From Wenzhouxiangella sp. (GTDB lineage Bacteria; Pseudomonadota; Gammaproteobacteria; Xanthomonadales; Wenzhouxiangellaceae), in contig SKQI01000122.1 in NCBI GenBank assembly GCA_007119095.1, positions 1 to 8,049 of the forward strand: a DNA stretch of 8,049 bases, given 5' to 3'. The notes beneath the pieces are model-generated. The model did no database searches and was not told the origin of the DNA. It saw only the letters and a program-made list of their open reading frames with translations. This document shows positions 1 through 6,637 of this stretch, piece after piece; position 1 is the first letter of the stretch, and each line of letters opens with the position of its first letter. The position numbers were made by a program, and so were the translations under genes.

Positions 1-867
1 GGGCGAGGCGCCAACGACCTGGAACTCGCCAAAGTCCAGAAAGTACATGTAGGGCGAGGGATTAAGGCTGCGCAGGGCCCGGTAGACATCCACCGGGCGA
101 GCGGCCAGATCCACGCTCATGCGCTGTGAAAGCACGACCTGCATCACATCACCGGCCAGGATGTAGTCCTTGATTCGGGCGACGGCGGCTTTGAAGTCGG
201 CCTGCTCGAACTCGTAGTGATAATCCGATTCGGCCGGGACCGGCAGCCGTAAGGCCGGCGGATAGCCGGGCGAGCCGCAGCGCAGGCGATGAGCCAGCTG
301 ATCCAGACGACGCTGGGCCTGCTCCCAGGCATCAGGCTGGCCCGGGTCTGCGTTGACAATCAGATTGAGCCGGCCGGCCAGGTTGTCGAACACGGCCAGC
401 TCTTCGGCCTCCAGCAGCAGGATATCGGGCACGCCCAAGGCATCGGGCTTGCCCAGAATGTCCAGGCGCGACTCGATCAGGGCCACAGTTTCGTAGCCGA
501 AATAACCGACCAGGCCGCCGCTGAAGCCCGGCAGATCTTCGAGCTGCGGCGCCCGTTGGGCATCGACCACCTCGGCCAGGCAGGCCAGCGGGTCGACGTT
601 CTCGCGCCGTTCAATCACCTGACCGAAGTCGAGTTGTTCCAGCGTTTGCCCCCGGGCTCGCCAGGCGCGGCGGCACGGCAGGCCGATCATCGAATAGCGG
701 CCCCAGTTCTCGCCACCTTGCACGGATTCCAGCAAGAAGGCGTTGGGGCCATCGGCAAGCTTCAAATAGACCGACAGGGGCGTATCCAGGTCTGCAGCGA
801 TGCTGCGCCAGACCGGCACGCGGTTATAACCCTCGGCGGCGAGGCGCTGGAATCGGGAGCGGTTCAA
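1..867 (-). CDS. trpE: Anthranilate synthase component I, N-terminal 289 residues (cut by window edge)
   Basis: TrpE converts chorismate plus ammonia (supplied by TrpG) to anthranilate, the first committed step of tryptophan synthesis in the cytoplasm. The visible part holds the N-terminal regulatory domain and the first part of the chorismate-binding domain. LLES at residues 45-48 and NPSPYMY at 269-275 match the tryptophan feedback site of TrpE, which separates it from PabB. AGDVMQVVLSQR at 238-249 is the start of the catalytic domain. About 200 C-terminal residues, including most of the active site, lie outside the window. The frame has no ATG: a TAA lies 12 codons before a TTG at 867. Starting there gives MNRSRFQRLAAEGYNR, which lines up with the Pseudomonas TrpE N-terminus as I recall it, so I chose TTG. 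No Shine-Dalgarno sequence is visible. The gene begins 28 bp after the stop of the upstream Ig-like gene, leaving no room for a leader-peptide attenuator. Confidence 0.96.
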   Translation of the reverse strand, partial: MNRSRFQRLAAEGYNRVPVWRSIAADLDTPLSVYLKLADGPNAFLLESVQGGENWGRYSMIGLPCRRAWRARGQTLEQLDFGQVIERRENVDPLACLAEVVDAQRAPQLEDLPGFSGGLVGYFGYETVALIESRLDILGKPDALGVPDILLLEAEELAVFDNLAGRLNLIVNADPGQPDAWEQAQRRLDQLAHRLRCGSPGYPPALRLPVPAESDYHYEFEQADFKAAVARIKDYILAGDVMQVVLSQRMSVDLAARPVDVYRALRSLNPSPYMYFLDFGEFQVVGASP

Positions 868-895
868 GGCAATGAATCGGTTGCTGGAAAGCCCG

Positions 896-3800
896 CTATT
901 TTAGCCCGGAACGCGTCGGCATCGCGGCTGCCGGAATCGGTCTTTCCTCGAATCGATCCTGGAAAAGCTGATCGGGCGGCAACTCGAATCGATCACCAAA
1001 CACCTGATCTTCGATCACGTCAAAGGGCGCGGTGACGGCTGACTCCAGATTGATGTTCGGGGTTCTGGCCCGAAGCTGAAAGCCCTCACCCAATGCATTG
1101 ATGCTGAGGTTGTCAAAGCTGGCAACGCCATTGCTGACCGTTTTGACCAGGGTGCCGCTTAACTGGCCACTGCCAGGATTGGTTTCAAAGCGGATTTCGA
1201 TCTCGGTACTGTTGTCGTCGGCCACCAGCAACCCCAGAGAGTCCACCACGCGCACGACCAGACGGGGAAACAGCAAACCGTTGACAACGCCGTAGTCGGG
1301 CTCGGTGGCGAAGGCCAGCGCCACTGGACCAGTACTGACGATCTCGTAGGGCGCCGTGGCATCGCTTGGCTCGTTATTATCATCACCACCGTACTCGGCT
1401 CGGATGGTCCGCGGACCGAGGCTGGTCGACACCAGTTCACAGGCAGTCTGACCCAAGTCGAGATCTATCTGGCATTCAGCCCCTTCGCCGTCGGATACGT
1501 CGACCTGCCCGGTTGGACTCTGGCCAGCCACGATGACAGTGACCGTGTAAGGCAAGCCAACCACCTGCTGATTGGCCGGGGTCAGACCGAGGATGCTGGT
1601 GGTCGATTGCGCACGAACAATCGTATAGCTCTGGCTAGCGCTATCGCCCAGGTTATTGGCATTGCCAACATAAGTCGCGGTGACAGTCTTCGGGCCCACG
1701 CTGCCTGAGATCAGATTGCAGCGGTCAGCCGGCAAAGTGATCACGCAGTCATTACCTTCACCATCGTCGACAATGACCGGCCCGGTAGGCTGAAAGCCGT
1801 CGATCGCAATCTGTACTTCATAGGGCTGGTTGATCGCCTGGGCCCCTGCCGGCGTGATTGCAACGATATTCAACGCCGACTGCGCCGGTGCGATGGCGAA
1901 AAAGCCCTGGGCGCTGCTGGAGGCGTTGTTGACATCACCTGGATAAACGGCGGTGATGATCCGATTTCCCGTGCCTGCCGAAATCAGACTGCAGCGGTCC
2001 TGCGTTTCCACATCAAACTGGCAACTGGCACCGAGATCATCGCTGACCGTGACCAGCCCCGTCGGACCGGCACCGGTGACCTCGACCAGCACATCGTAGG
2101 GCTGGCCGACAATCTGCGACCCAGCCGGGTCGAAGCCGACGATTGCGGTACTGCTGGCAGACTCCACTACGCTGAACGGCTGACTGAGGGCGCCGGCGAG
2201 GTCACCAAGCGCATCATCGGCACTGAGGCGATAGCCCGTGCCCACTGTATCCACACTCAGGCTCGCATAGATCGCCACCCCATCTACCACCGTTGCCACT
2301 CCGCCGTTGCTGAGGACCGCAGCCGGGTCGCCATCGAGCAGCTGCAAGTCCACCTGGGTACTGTTGTCACTGCTCACCAGGTTGCCGGCCGCATCATGCA
2401 CGCTGACCGTAACAGCCGGGGTAATGACGTTGTCGGGCAATACCGAGCTGGGCTGGACACCGAAGCGCAATTCGAATGGTTCGCCCGGGGAAACCTCGAA
2501 GCCGTCACTGAAAGCCGACTGCAGATCCGTTGCCTCGGCTTGCAGTCGGTAATCGACACCCGCCAGGTCAATCACCAAAGACTCGAAAACGGCCACACCG
2601 CTGTTGACGACGGTGGCCTCGCCACCCTCGAGTACAGCCCCCGATGTGCCATCAATCAGGGTCAGTGTCACCTCGGTACTGTCATCACTCAGCACGGGAT
2701 TACCAAAAGCGTCCTGAACCTCGACCTCCACTGCCGGACTGATCGACTGACCAGAGACCGCATCTTCCGGCTGAACCAGGAACACGAGCCGATCGGGCGC
2801 ACCCGCCACAATCTGGTAGGGCACCGTCGCCGTGTCAGGCTGATTGTTCGCATCGCCGGGATAATCGGCGGTAATGGTTCGCGGACCAACGCTGTCAGAG
2901 GTCAAGGTGCAGCTGGTCGCCGCCCCCAGAACAATCAAACAGCTGGCACCTTGACCATCGTCAATCGTCACCGTGCCGCCGGGATTGAAGCCGGCAGTGC
3001 TGATTTCCACGGTATAAGGCTCATTGACTGCCTGGGAGCCCGGCGGCGTCACCCCAATAATGGCCAGATTGGTGCCGGCTTGCGTGATTTCATAGGCGAC
3101 TTCGTCCTGGCTGGGGGCGTTGTTGGCATCCCCTGGATAGCTGGCAGTAATCGTCTTGGCTCCAGCCGTTGTTGAAACCAGCTCGCAACTCGATTCGCCC
3201 TGGTCCAGATCAATCGGACAGGTGTTGTTGCCGTCACTGACCGTTACCGTGCCTGACGGGCTGGCGCCGGTGACGACCACATTCACCAGATAGGGCTGAC
3301 CAACAAGTTGAGACCCAGCCGGGTCGATGCCGGTAATGGTGGTGCCGGAGCCCGCCGATGTGATGTCGAATTCCTGACTGGTCTCCAAGAGCATGACAGG
3401 ATCGTTGCTTTGGGCGAGTAGCTGGTAGCCGCTACCAGCCAGGTCCACACTCAAACCGGCAAAGCTGACCACGCCACCGCTGACTGCTTGTCCATCGCCA
3501 CCACCGAGCTGGGCGCCAGGCTGGCCGCCGCTCAGGCTCAGGCCGACCTCAGTGGTGTTATCCCAGGTCACCAGATTGCCGAAACTGTCCAGCACATGAA
3601 CAACGACGGGCGGTGACATCAAACCACTCACCACGGTTGTGGTCGGCTGAACGGCAAAGCTCAATTGAGCCGGCACGCCCGGTGCAGTATCAAACGGATC
3701 GCTGTCATCAAACTGCAAGTCGCCGTCGCTGTCGGCTGCACGCAGAACGAAACCCTGGCCAACCTGGTCCAGGGTCAGGTCAGCGAATGTCGCCTGACCG

Positions 3801-4720
3801 TTGCTGACCACTGCTGAAACCGCGCCACCGAGGCTGGCCTCGCCGCTGGGGTCGACCTGCAGGGAAAGATTCACCACCGTGCTGTTGTCCAGGCTGACCA
3901 GGTCGCCATTGCTGTCCTGGACCTCGACCACCACCGGAGCCAACACTTCCCCAACGGTGCCGTCTACAGGCGGGACGACAAATACCAGCCGCGCCGGAAT
4001 CTGGGTGGCAGCCAGTAATTGGCTTGTGGCATTGCCGACGGTGGACTGAACTTCCAACTGGCCGCTGAAGCTGCCATCACTGGCAGCATCGAACTGGATG
4101 GTAACGGTGCAAAACTGCCCACCGGCCAGCGTTTCACCGGTGCAGTCTTCAGCAGCAACGCTGAACTCCACATCACCGCCCAGATTGAGCGCTGAAATGG
4201 TCAACTCAGTCGTGGCATCGCCCGTATTGGAAACGGTGAGGTCGGCATCAACCGGCAACGCATCGGCGCTCACCAGTCCGAAATTGAGCGGATCAGGGGC
4301 CACCTGCAAGACAGGTTCCGGACCCGGCAGCCCCGTACCGAACAACTGCACCGTATTGTTGATCACGACCGGGGCATCGCTGCTGACGGTGAGCGTCGCG
4401 GACAGGGGGCCTAGCGATTGTGGACTGAAGCGCACCAACTGGATACAGGACTGGTCGCCACCCAGAGTGAACGGCGGCTCGTTGCAGGTGCCACCGGGTT
4501 CAAGCAGGAAGTGGTTGTCATCATCGATATCAATGCTGCTGACCTCGAGGCTGCTGCCGGAATCCCCCTGGTTGGTGATCGTGACCTCTTCGACAGTCGA
4601 ATCACCGCGAACGGCGAAGAAATCGACCTGGGCATGCGCCATGGCCGAGCCGATCAGCAGCCCTGCCATAAAAACGGAACGAAGCAACCCTGCTACCTTT
4701 GAAGTCCCCATATCGATCAC
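896..4720 (-). CDS. Exported 1274-residue modular protein: two ASH-type domains plus ten Ig-like modules
   Basis: No enzymatic domain is visible; this looks like a structural, adhesive or binding protein outside the cytoplasm. Order of parts: signal peptide 1-30; two choice-of-anchor-D/ASH-like beta domains (about 31-130 and 137-239); then two kinds of Ig-like module. Type A (about 105 residues, hallmarks LxFxVQP, VQDxxGNLV, DNSTxVxL, GxGYxLxA) occurs at 242, 350, 642, 748 and 1131. Type B (about 90 residues, resembling bacterial Ig-like group 3, hallmarks DPAGSQxVGQPY, TVSDG, YPGDANN) occurs at 457, 548, 856, 947 and 1037. The order is A-A-B-B-A-A-B-B-B-A. The tail carries two copies of F-x-D-R-F-E. 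All 14 cysteines fall in close pairs, and there are only five lysines. The GTG start at 4720 has a GGAGG five bases upstream; ATG three codons later is possible but badly spaced. It lies between rpe and trpE, 41 and 28 bp away, probably in one transcript. The role is unknown. Confidence 0.93.
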   Translation of the reverse strand: MIDMGTSKVAGLLRSVFMAGLLIGSAMAHAQVDFFAVRGDSTVEEVTITNQGDSGSSLEVSSIDIDDDNHFLLEPGGTCNEPPFTLGGDQSCIQLVRFSPQSLGPLSATLTVSSDAPVVINNTVQLFGTGLPGPEPVLQVAPDPLNFGLVSADALPVDADLTVSNTGDATTELTISALNLGGDVEFSVAAEDCTGETLAGGQFCTVTIQFDAASDGSFSGQLEVQSTVGNATSQLLAATQIPARLVFVVPPVDGTVGEVLAPVVVEVQDSNGDLVSLDNSTVVNLSLQVDPSGEASLGGAVSAVVSNGQATFADLTLDQVGQGFVLRAADSDGDLQFDDSDPFDTAPGVPAQLSFAVQPTTTVVSGLMSPPVVVHVLDSFGNLVTWDNTTEVGLSLSGGQPGAQLGGGDGQAVSGGVVSFAGLSVDLAGSGYQLLAQSNDPVMLLETSQEFDITSAGSGTTITGIDPAGSQLVGQPYLVNVVVTGASPSGTVTVSDGNNTCPIDLDQGESSCELVSTTAGAKTITASYPGDANNAPSQDEVAYEITQAGTNLAIIGVTPPGSQAVNEPYTVEISTAGFNPGGTVTIDDGQGASCLIVLGAATSCTLTSDSVGPRTITADYPGDANNQPDTATVPYQIVAGAPDRLVFLVQPEDAVSGQSISPAVEVEVQDAFGNPVLSDDSTEVTLTLIDGTSGAVLEGGEATVVNSGVAVFESLVIDLAGVDYRLQAEATDLQSAFSDGFEVSPGEPFELRFGVQPSSVLPDNVITPAVTVSVHDAAGNLVSSDNSTQVDLQLLDGDPAAVLSNGGVATVVDGVAIYASLSVDTVGTGYRLSADDALGDLAGALSQPFSVVESASSTAIVGFDPAGSQIVGQPYDVLVEVTGAGPTGLVTVSDDLGASCQFDVETQDRCSLISAGTGNRIITAVYPGDVNNASSSAQGFFAIAPAQSALNIVAITPAGAQAINQPYEVQIAIDGFQPTGPVIVDDGEGNDCVITLPADRCNLISGSVGPKTVTATYVGNANNLGDSASQSYTIVRAQSTTSILGLTPANQQVVGLPYTVTVIVAGQSPTGQVDVSDGEGAECQIDLDLGQTACELVSTSLGPRTIRAEYGGDDNNEPSDATAPYEIVSTGPVALAFATEPDYGVVNGLLFPRLVVRVVDSLGLLVADDNSTEIEIRFETNPGSGQLSGTLVKTVSNGVASFDNLSINALGEGFQLRARTPNINLESAVTAPFDVIEDQVFGDRFELPPDQLFQDRFEERPIPAAAMPTRSGLK
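947..1003 (-). other. C-terminal tandem F-x-D-R-F-E motif (residues 1240-1258)
   Basis: Two copies, VFGDRFE at 1240-1246 and LFQDRFE at 1252-1258, are 12 residues apart and separated by a proline- and aspartate-containing spacer. A short proline/alanine tail follows (to residue 1274). There is no C-terminal membrane helix and no LPXTG or PEP-type signal. I recall similar F-x-D-x-F-E ends on secreted proteins of Xanthomonadales relatives but cannot check that here. A sorting or anchoring role is a guess. Confidence 0.55.
1016..1612 (-). repeat. Extra modules B5 and A5 (residues 1037-1235)
   Basis: These two modules break the A-A-B-B order. B5 (residues 1037-1127, with LTPANQQVVGLPY and GGDDNNEPSD) resembles B1 and B3. 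A5 (1131-1235, with ADDNSTEIEIRF and GEGFQLRA) is the most diverged A module and carries LGLLV in place of GNLV. They may be the remains of a third block. Confidence 0.7.
1619..2797 (-). repeat. Ig super-repeat, second copy (modules A3-A4-B3-B4, residues 642-1034)
   Basis: This is the second A-A-B-B block. B3 resembles B1 (DPAGSQxVGQPY, TVSD) and B4 resembles B2 (TPAGAQAINQPY, GFQPTG beside GFNPGG) more than their immediate neighbours, as expected if the block was copied as a unit. Linkers between modules also match: APGVP between A1 and A2 corresponds to SPGEP between A3 and A4. Confidence 0.8.
2807..3997 (-). repeat. Ig super-repeat, first copy (modules A1-A2-B1-B2, residues 242-638)
   Basis: The four-module block A-A-B-B recurs in the next 1.2 kb in the same register. 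Matching landmarks are 398-400 residues apart: PxRLVF 242 and 642, FxVQP 355 and 753, DPAGSQ 466 and 864, and the TPPG/TPAG turn 558 and 956. At the DNA level the 13-mer CCAGCCGGGTCGA (plus strand) occurs at 3315 and 2121, exactly 1194 bp (398 codons) apart. This points to duplication of the whole block and not of single modules. Confidence 0.8.
4631..4720 (-). other. Sec signal peptide of the Ig-like protein
   Basis: Residues 1-30 have a short N-region with Lys8 and Arg14, a hydrophobic core (about VFMAGLLIGSAMA), and a cleavage site after AHA at residue 30 (A-x-A before Gln31). There is no cysteine after the cleavage site, so it is not a lipoprotein signal. This sends the mature protein to the periplasm or beyond. 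Confidence 0.88.
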
Positions 4721-4725
4721 CAGTG

Positions 4726-4730
4726 CCTCC
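4726..4730 (-). promoter_or_regulatory. Strong ribosome binding site GGAGG of the Ig-like gene
   Basis: On the minus strand GGAGG is followed by CACTG and then GTG at 4720, a spacing of five bases. This decides for the GTG start over the ATG nine bases further on. It is the clearest Shine-Dalgarno sequence in the window; rpe, trpE and purC show none. Confidence 0.75.
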
Positions 4731-4761
4731 CAGCGTTCGTCAGTTTATTGTTGGTGCGCGC

Positions 4762-5427
4762 TCACCCGGATTCCCCGCGCAAGCTACGAATCACGGCGCC
4801 ATAATCGTCGGCGCCAAAGATCGCCGAACCGGCAACCAGGGTATCGGCGCCGGCGCGAATGATTTCAGCTGCATTGTCGGGCTTCACCCCGCCGTCGATT
4901 TCAAGGCGAATATCAAAACCGGAGTCATCAATGATCTGGCGCGCCATGCGCAGCTTGTCGAGGGCCGAGGGAATGAATTTCTGGCCACCAAAGCCCGGAT
5001 TGACGGACATGATCAGCACCAAATCGACCTTGTCTATCACCCACTCAAGCACATCCAGCGGCGTTGCCGGATTGAATACCAGCCCGGCCTTGCAGCCCTG
5101 CTCCCGAATCAGGCCCAACGTCCGATCAACATGACGTGACGCCTCCGGATGAAAACTGATCACACTGGCTCCGGCCTGGGCAAAATCGGGAATGATGCGA
5201 TCAACAGGTTCGACCATCAGGTGGACATCGATCGGTGCACTGATGCCGTAATTGCGCAAGGCCTCGCAAACCAGCGGACCAATGGTCAGATTAGGCACGT
5301 AATGATTGTCCATCACGTCGAAATGCACCCAGTCGGCGCCGGCATCCAGGGCTGCCCGGGTGTCTTCTCCAAGTCGGGCAAAATCTGCCGACAGTATGGA
5401 TGGGGCGATGACAAGCGGCTGTTTCAT
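4762..5427 (-). CDS. rpe: Ribulose-phosphate 3-epimerase
   Basis: This cytoplasmic TIM-barrel enzyme interconverts ribulose-5-phosphate and xylulose-5-phosphate in the pentose phosphate pathway. The 221-residue length is normal for the family. APSILSADF at residues 8-16 is the N-terminal signature. The metal-binding and catalytic residues are present: His35 and Asp37 (HFDVMD), His69 (HLMV) and Asp178 (EIDGGV). The phosphate-binding parts SVNPGFGGQ at 141-149 and VAGSAIF at 198-204 are intact. The ATG at 5427 fits the usual N-terminus, though no Shine-Dalgarno is visible before it. It is the first gene of the leftward block and diverges from purC. A gph gene, which often follows rpe before trpE in proteobacteria, is absent; the large Ig-like gene follows 41 bp downstream. 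Confidence 0.98.
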   Translation of the reverse strand: MKQPLVIAPSILSADFARLGEDTRAALDAGADWVHFDVMDNHYVPNLTIGPLVCEALRNYGISAPIDVHLMVEPVDRIIPDFAQAGASVISFHPEASRHVDRTLGLIREQGCKAGLVFNPATPLDVLEWVIDKVDLVLIMSVNPGFGGQKFIPSALDKLRMARQIIDDSGFDIRLEIDGGVKPDNAAEIIRAGADTLVAGSAIFGADDYGAVIRSLRGESG

Positions 5428-5469
5428 AGGATTGGACGCGTATAATCTGAAAGTAGTATCCCGCCTTCA
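5428..5469. promoter_or_regulatory. Compact divergent promoter region between rpe and purC
   Basis: All initiation signals for two divergent gene blocks must fit here or inside the neighbouring coding ends. On the plus strand a perfect TATAAT lies at 5441-5446. The best -35 match at normal spacing is weak (CTGTTT at 5419-5424, 16-bp spacer). Start of transcription near 5453 would give purC a leader of only about 17-29 bases. For rpe I see only a partial -10 (TATACG, minus strand, overlapping the same site) and a TACAAT further back, within the first codons of purC. No known operator was recognised. Confidence 0.5.
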
Positions 5470-6369
5470 TTGTACGCTACCGTGAAAGATTACCCCACGC
5501 CCGCGCTTCAGCGGCTCCATCAGGGCAAAGTCCGCGATATCTACGCGGTCGATGATGATCGTTTGCTGATCGTTGCCTCCGACCGTCTGTCGGCATTCGA
5601 TGTCGTCTTGCCCGACACCATTCCGGGTAAGGGTGAAATCCTGACCCGCATTTCGATGTTCTGGTTCGGTCGGTTCGACGACCAGGTCCGCAACCATCTG
5701 CTGGAAGGCGACCTGGCCGAGATTCTCGGCGGCGTGGAGCTGGCCCGTCAGCTCGCACCACGAAGCATGCTGGTCAGACGTCTGCAACCGTTGCCGGTAG
5801 AGGCCATCGTGCGTGGCTACCTGGCCGGCTCTGGCTGGAAGGACTACCAGGCGACCGGGACAATCTCGGGCATCAGTCTGCCGGCCGGGCTGGAGCTGGC
5901 CGGCAGTCTGCCCGAGCCTATCTTCACCCCATCGACCAAGGCCCAGGTAGGAGATCACGACCAGAATATCGACTTTGCTCGCATGCAGTCCCTGATCGGC
6001 GCAGAGCTTGCCATTCGCGTGCGCGATATCTCGCTGGCGATCTATCGCCGAGCTGCTGCCTACGCGCGTGATCGAGGCATCATCATTGCCGACACCAAGT
6101 TCGAATTCGGCACGGACAAAGCAGGACACTTGTACCTGATCGATGAAGTATTGACCCCCGACAGCTCGCGCTTCTGGCCGGTTGATCAGTGGCGTCTGGG
6201 TATTTCCCCACCCAGCTTCGACAAGCAGTTCGTCCGTGATTACCTGGAAACCCTGGACTGGAACAAGACCGCGCCGGGACCGAAGCTGCCGGCCGACATC
6301 ATCAGACAAACTCGGGAACGTTACGCCGAGGCGGCAGCACGACTGATCGACCAGGAAAGCATGGCATGA
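5470..6369 (+). CDS. purC: Phosphoribosylaminoimidazole-succinocarboxamide synthase (SAICAR synthetase), long form
   Basis: PurC joins CAIR with aspartate, using ATP, to give SAICAR in purine synthesis in the cytoplasm. At about 299 residues it is the long form (like yeast Ade1) and not the roughly 237-residue E. coli form. Family motifs are all present: GKVRDIY at 19-25, SDRLSAFDV at 37-45, PGKGE at 52-56, VRGYLAGSGW at 114-123, DTKFEFG at 208-214 and the C-terminal signature IDEVLTPDSSRFW at 224-236. The start is uncertain: TTG at 5470 gives MYATVKDY, while GTG at 5482 gives MKDYPTPAL. Both lie close behind the TATAAT at 5441 and neither has a Shine-Dalgarno sequence. I slightly favour GTG on codon grounds but keep the longer frame. 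It leads the rightward block and overlaps the next gene by four bases. Confidence 0.97.
   Translation: MYATVKDYPTPALQRLHQGKVRDIYAVDDDRLLIVASDRLSAFDVVLPDTIPGKGEILTRISMFWFGRFDDQVRNHLLEGDLAEILGGVELARQLAPRSMLVRRLQPLPVEAIVRGYLAGSGWKDYQATGTISGISLPAGLELAGSLPEPIFTPSTKAQVGDHDQNIDFARMQSLIGAELAIRVRDISLAIYRRAAAYARDRGIIIADTKFEFGTDKAGHLYLIDEVLTPDSSRFWPVDQWRLGISPPSFDKQFVRDYLETLDWNKTAPGPKLPADIIRQTRERYAEAAARLIDQESMA
6353..6356 (+). promoter_or_regulatory. Ribosome binding site AGGA inside the purC end, for the zinc-finger gene
   Basis: AGGA lies nine bases before the ATG at 6366. Together with the ATGA overlap of stop and start (6366-6369) it supports translational coupling to purC. Confidence 0.5.
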
Positions 6370-6578
6370 CAACGGACAGAAAATCTGCGCAATCAGAAGC
6401 GAAGCAAACAGCCAATGCCGAACGGCAATATCGCGTCAGTCGGAGCGAATTGCCGCTGAGCTGCCCGACGCCGGAAATGGCGCTTTGGGACTCACACCCC
6501 CGCGTTTACCTGCCCATTGAAAAGACCGGAGAGGCGACCTGCCCCTACTGCAGCGCGCGGTTCGTACTTGACGATTGA
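6366..6578 (+). CDS. Small CHCC-type zinc-finger protein (70 residues)
   Basis: The protein has a polar, probably disordered N-terminus (residues 1-24) followed by a single zinc-binding unit. The four expected ligands are Cys33 (in LSCPTP), His44 (in SHPRVYLPI), Cys59 and Cys62 (in CPYCSARFVL). This matches the zf-CHCC family (PF10276), which also covers the NDUFS6-type complex I subunit fold; bacterial members are mostly uncharacterised. The ATG at 6366 overlaps the purC TGA and has an AGGA nine bases upstream. From memory, similar proteins sit next to lipopolysaccharide core genes in Pseudomonas, which would fit the ligase-like gene that follows here, but I cannot confirm this. The biological role is unknown. 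Confidence 0.9.
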   Translation: MTTDRKSAQSEAKQTANAERQYRVSRSELPLSCPTPEMALWDSHPRVYLPIEKTGEATCPYCSARFVLDD

Positions 6579-6637
6579 CCCACCGCAAGACGCGCCCCCC
6601 ACTTGTCCTTACTGGCCGACACCATTAACCGATCAGC

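Noticed and set aside
867..898. Possible trp leader/attenuator upstream of trpE
   Set aside because: Only 28 bp separate the upstream stop from the start, with no hairpin or leader peptide.
289..1035. 248-codon plus-strand frame across the trpE start and the end of the Ig-like gene
   Set aside because: It is antisense to conserved TrpE sequence and shows no domain or plausible start; a compositional shadow.
2396..3175. 259-codon plus-strand frame inside the Ig-like gene
   Set aside because: It is antisense to well-defined Ig modules, and its apparent repetitiveness comes from the repeats of the real gene.
1016..3997. Regular repeats considered as a CRISPR or tandem satellite array
   Set aside because: Repeats are diverged, of 90-105 codons, in frame, and encode Ig-like folds; there are no short identical repeats with spacers.
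4098..4862. 254-codon plus-strand frame spanning the start of the Ig-like gene and the end of rpe
   Set aside because: It is antisense to the signal peptide, ASH domains and the Rpe C-terminus, is Ser/Thr/Pro/Arg-rich in the manner of a shadow frame, and has no recognisable domain.
5467..6372. 301-codon open frame on the minus strand covering all of purC
   Set aside because: It mirrors purC codon for codon, has no recognisable domain, and high-GC codon use readily leaves antisense frames open. purC has every family motif.
6579..6637. Possible terminator or extra gene between the zinc-finger and ligase genes
   Set aside because: The 59 bp hold a C-run but no convincing hairpin with a T-tract, no ribosome site and no open frame.
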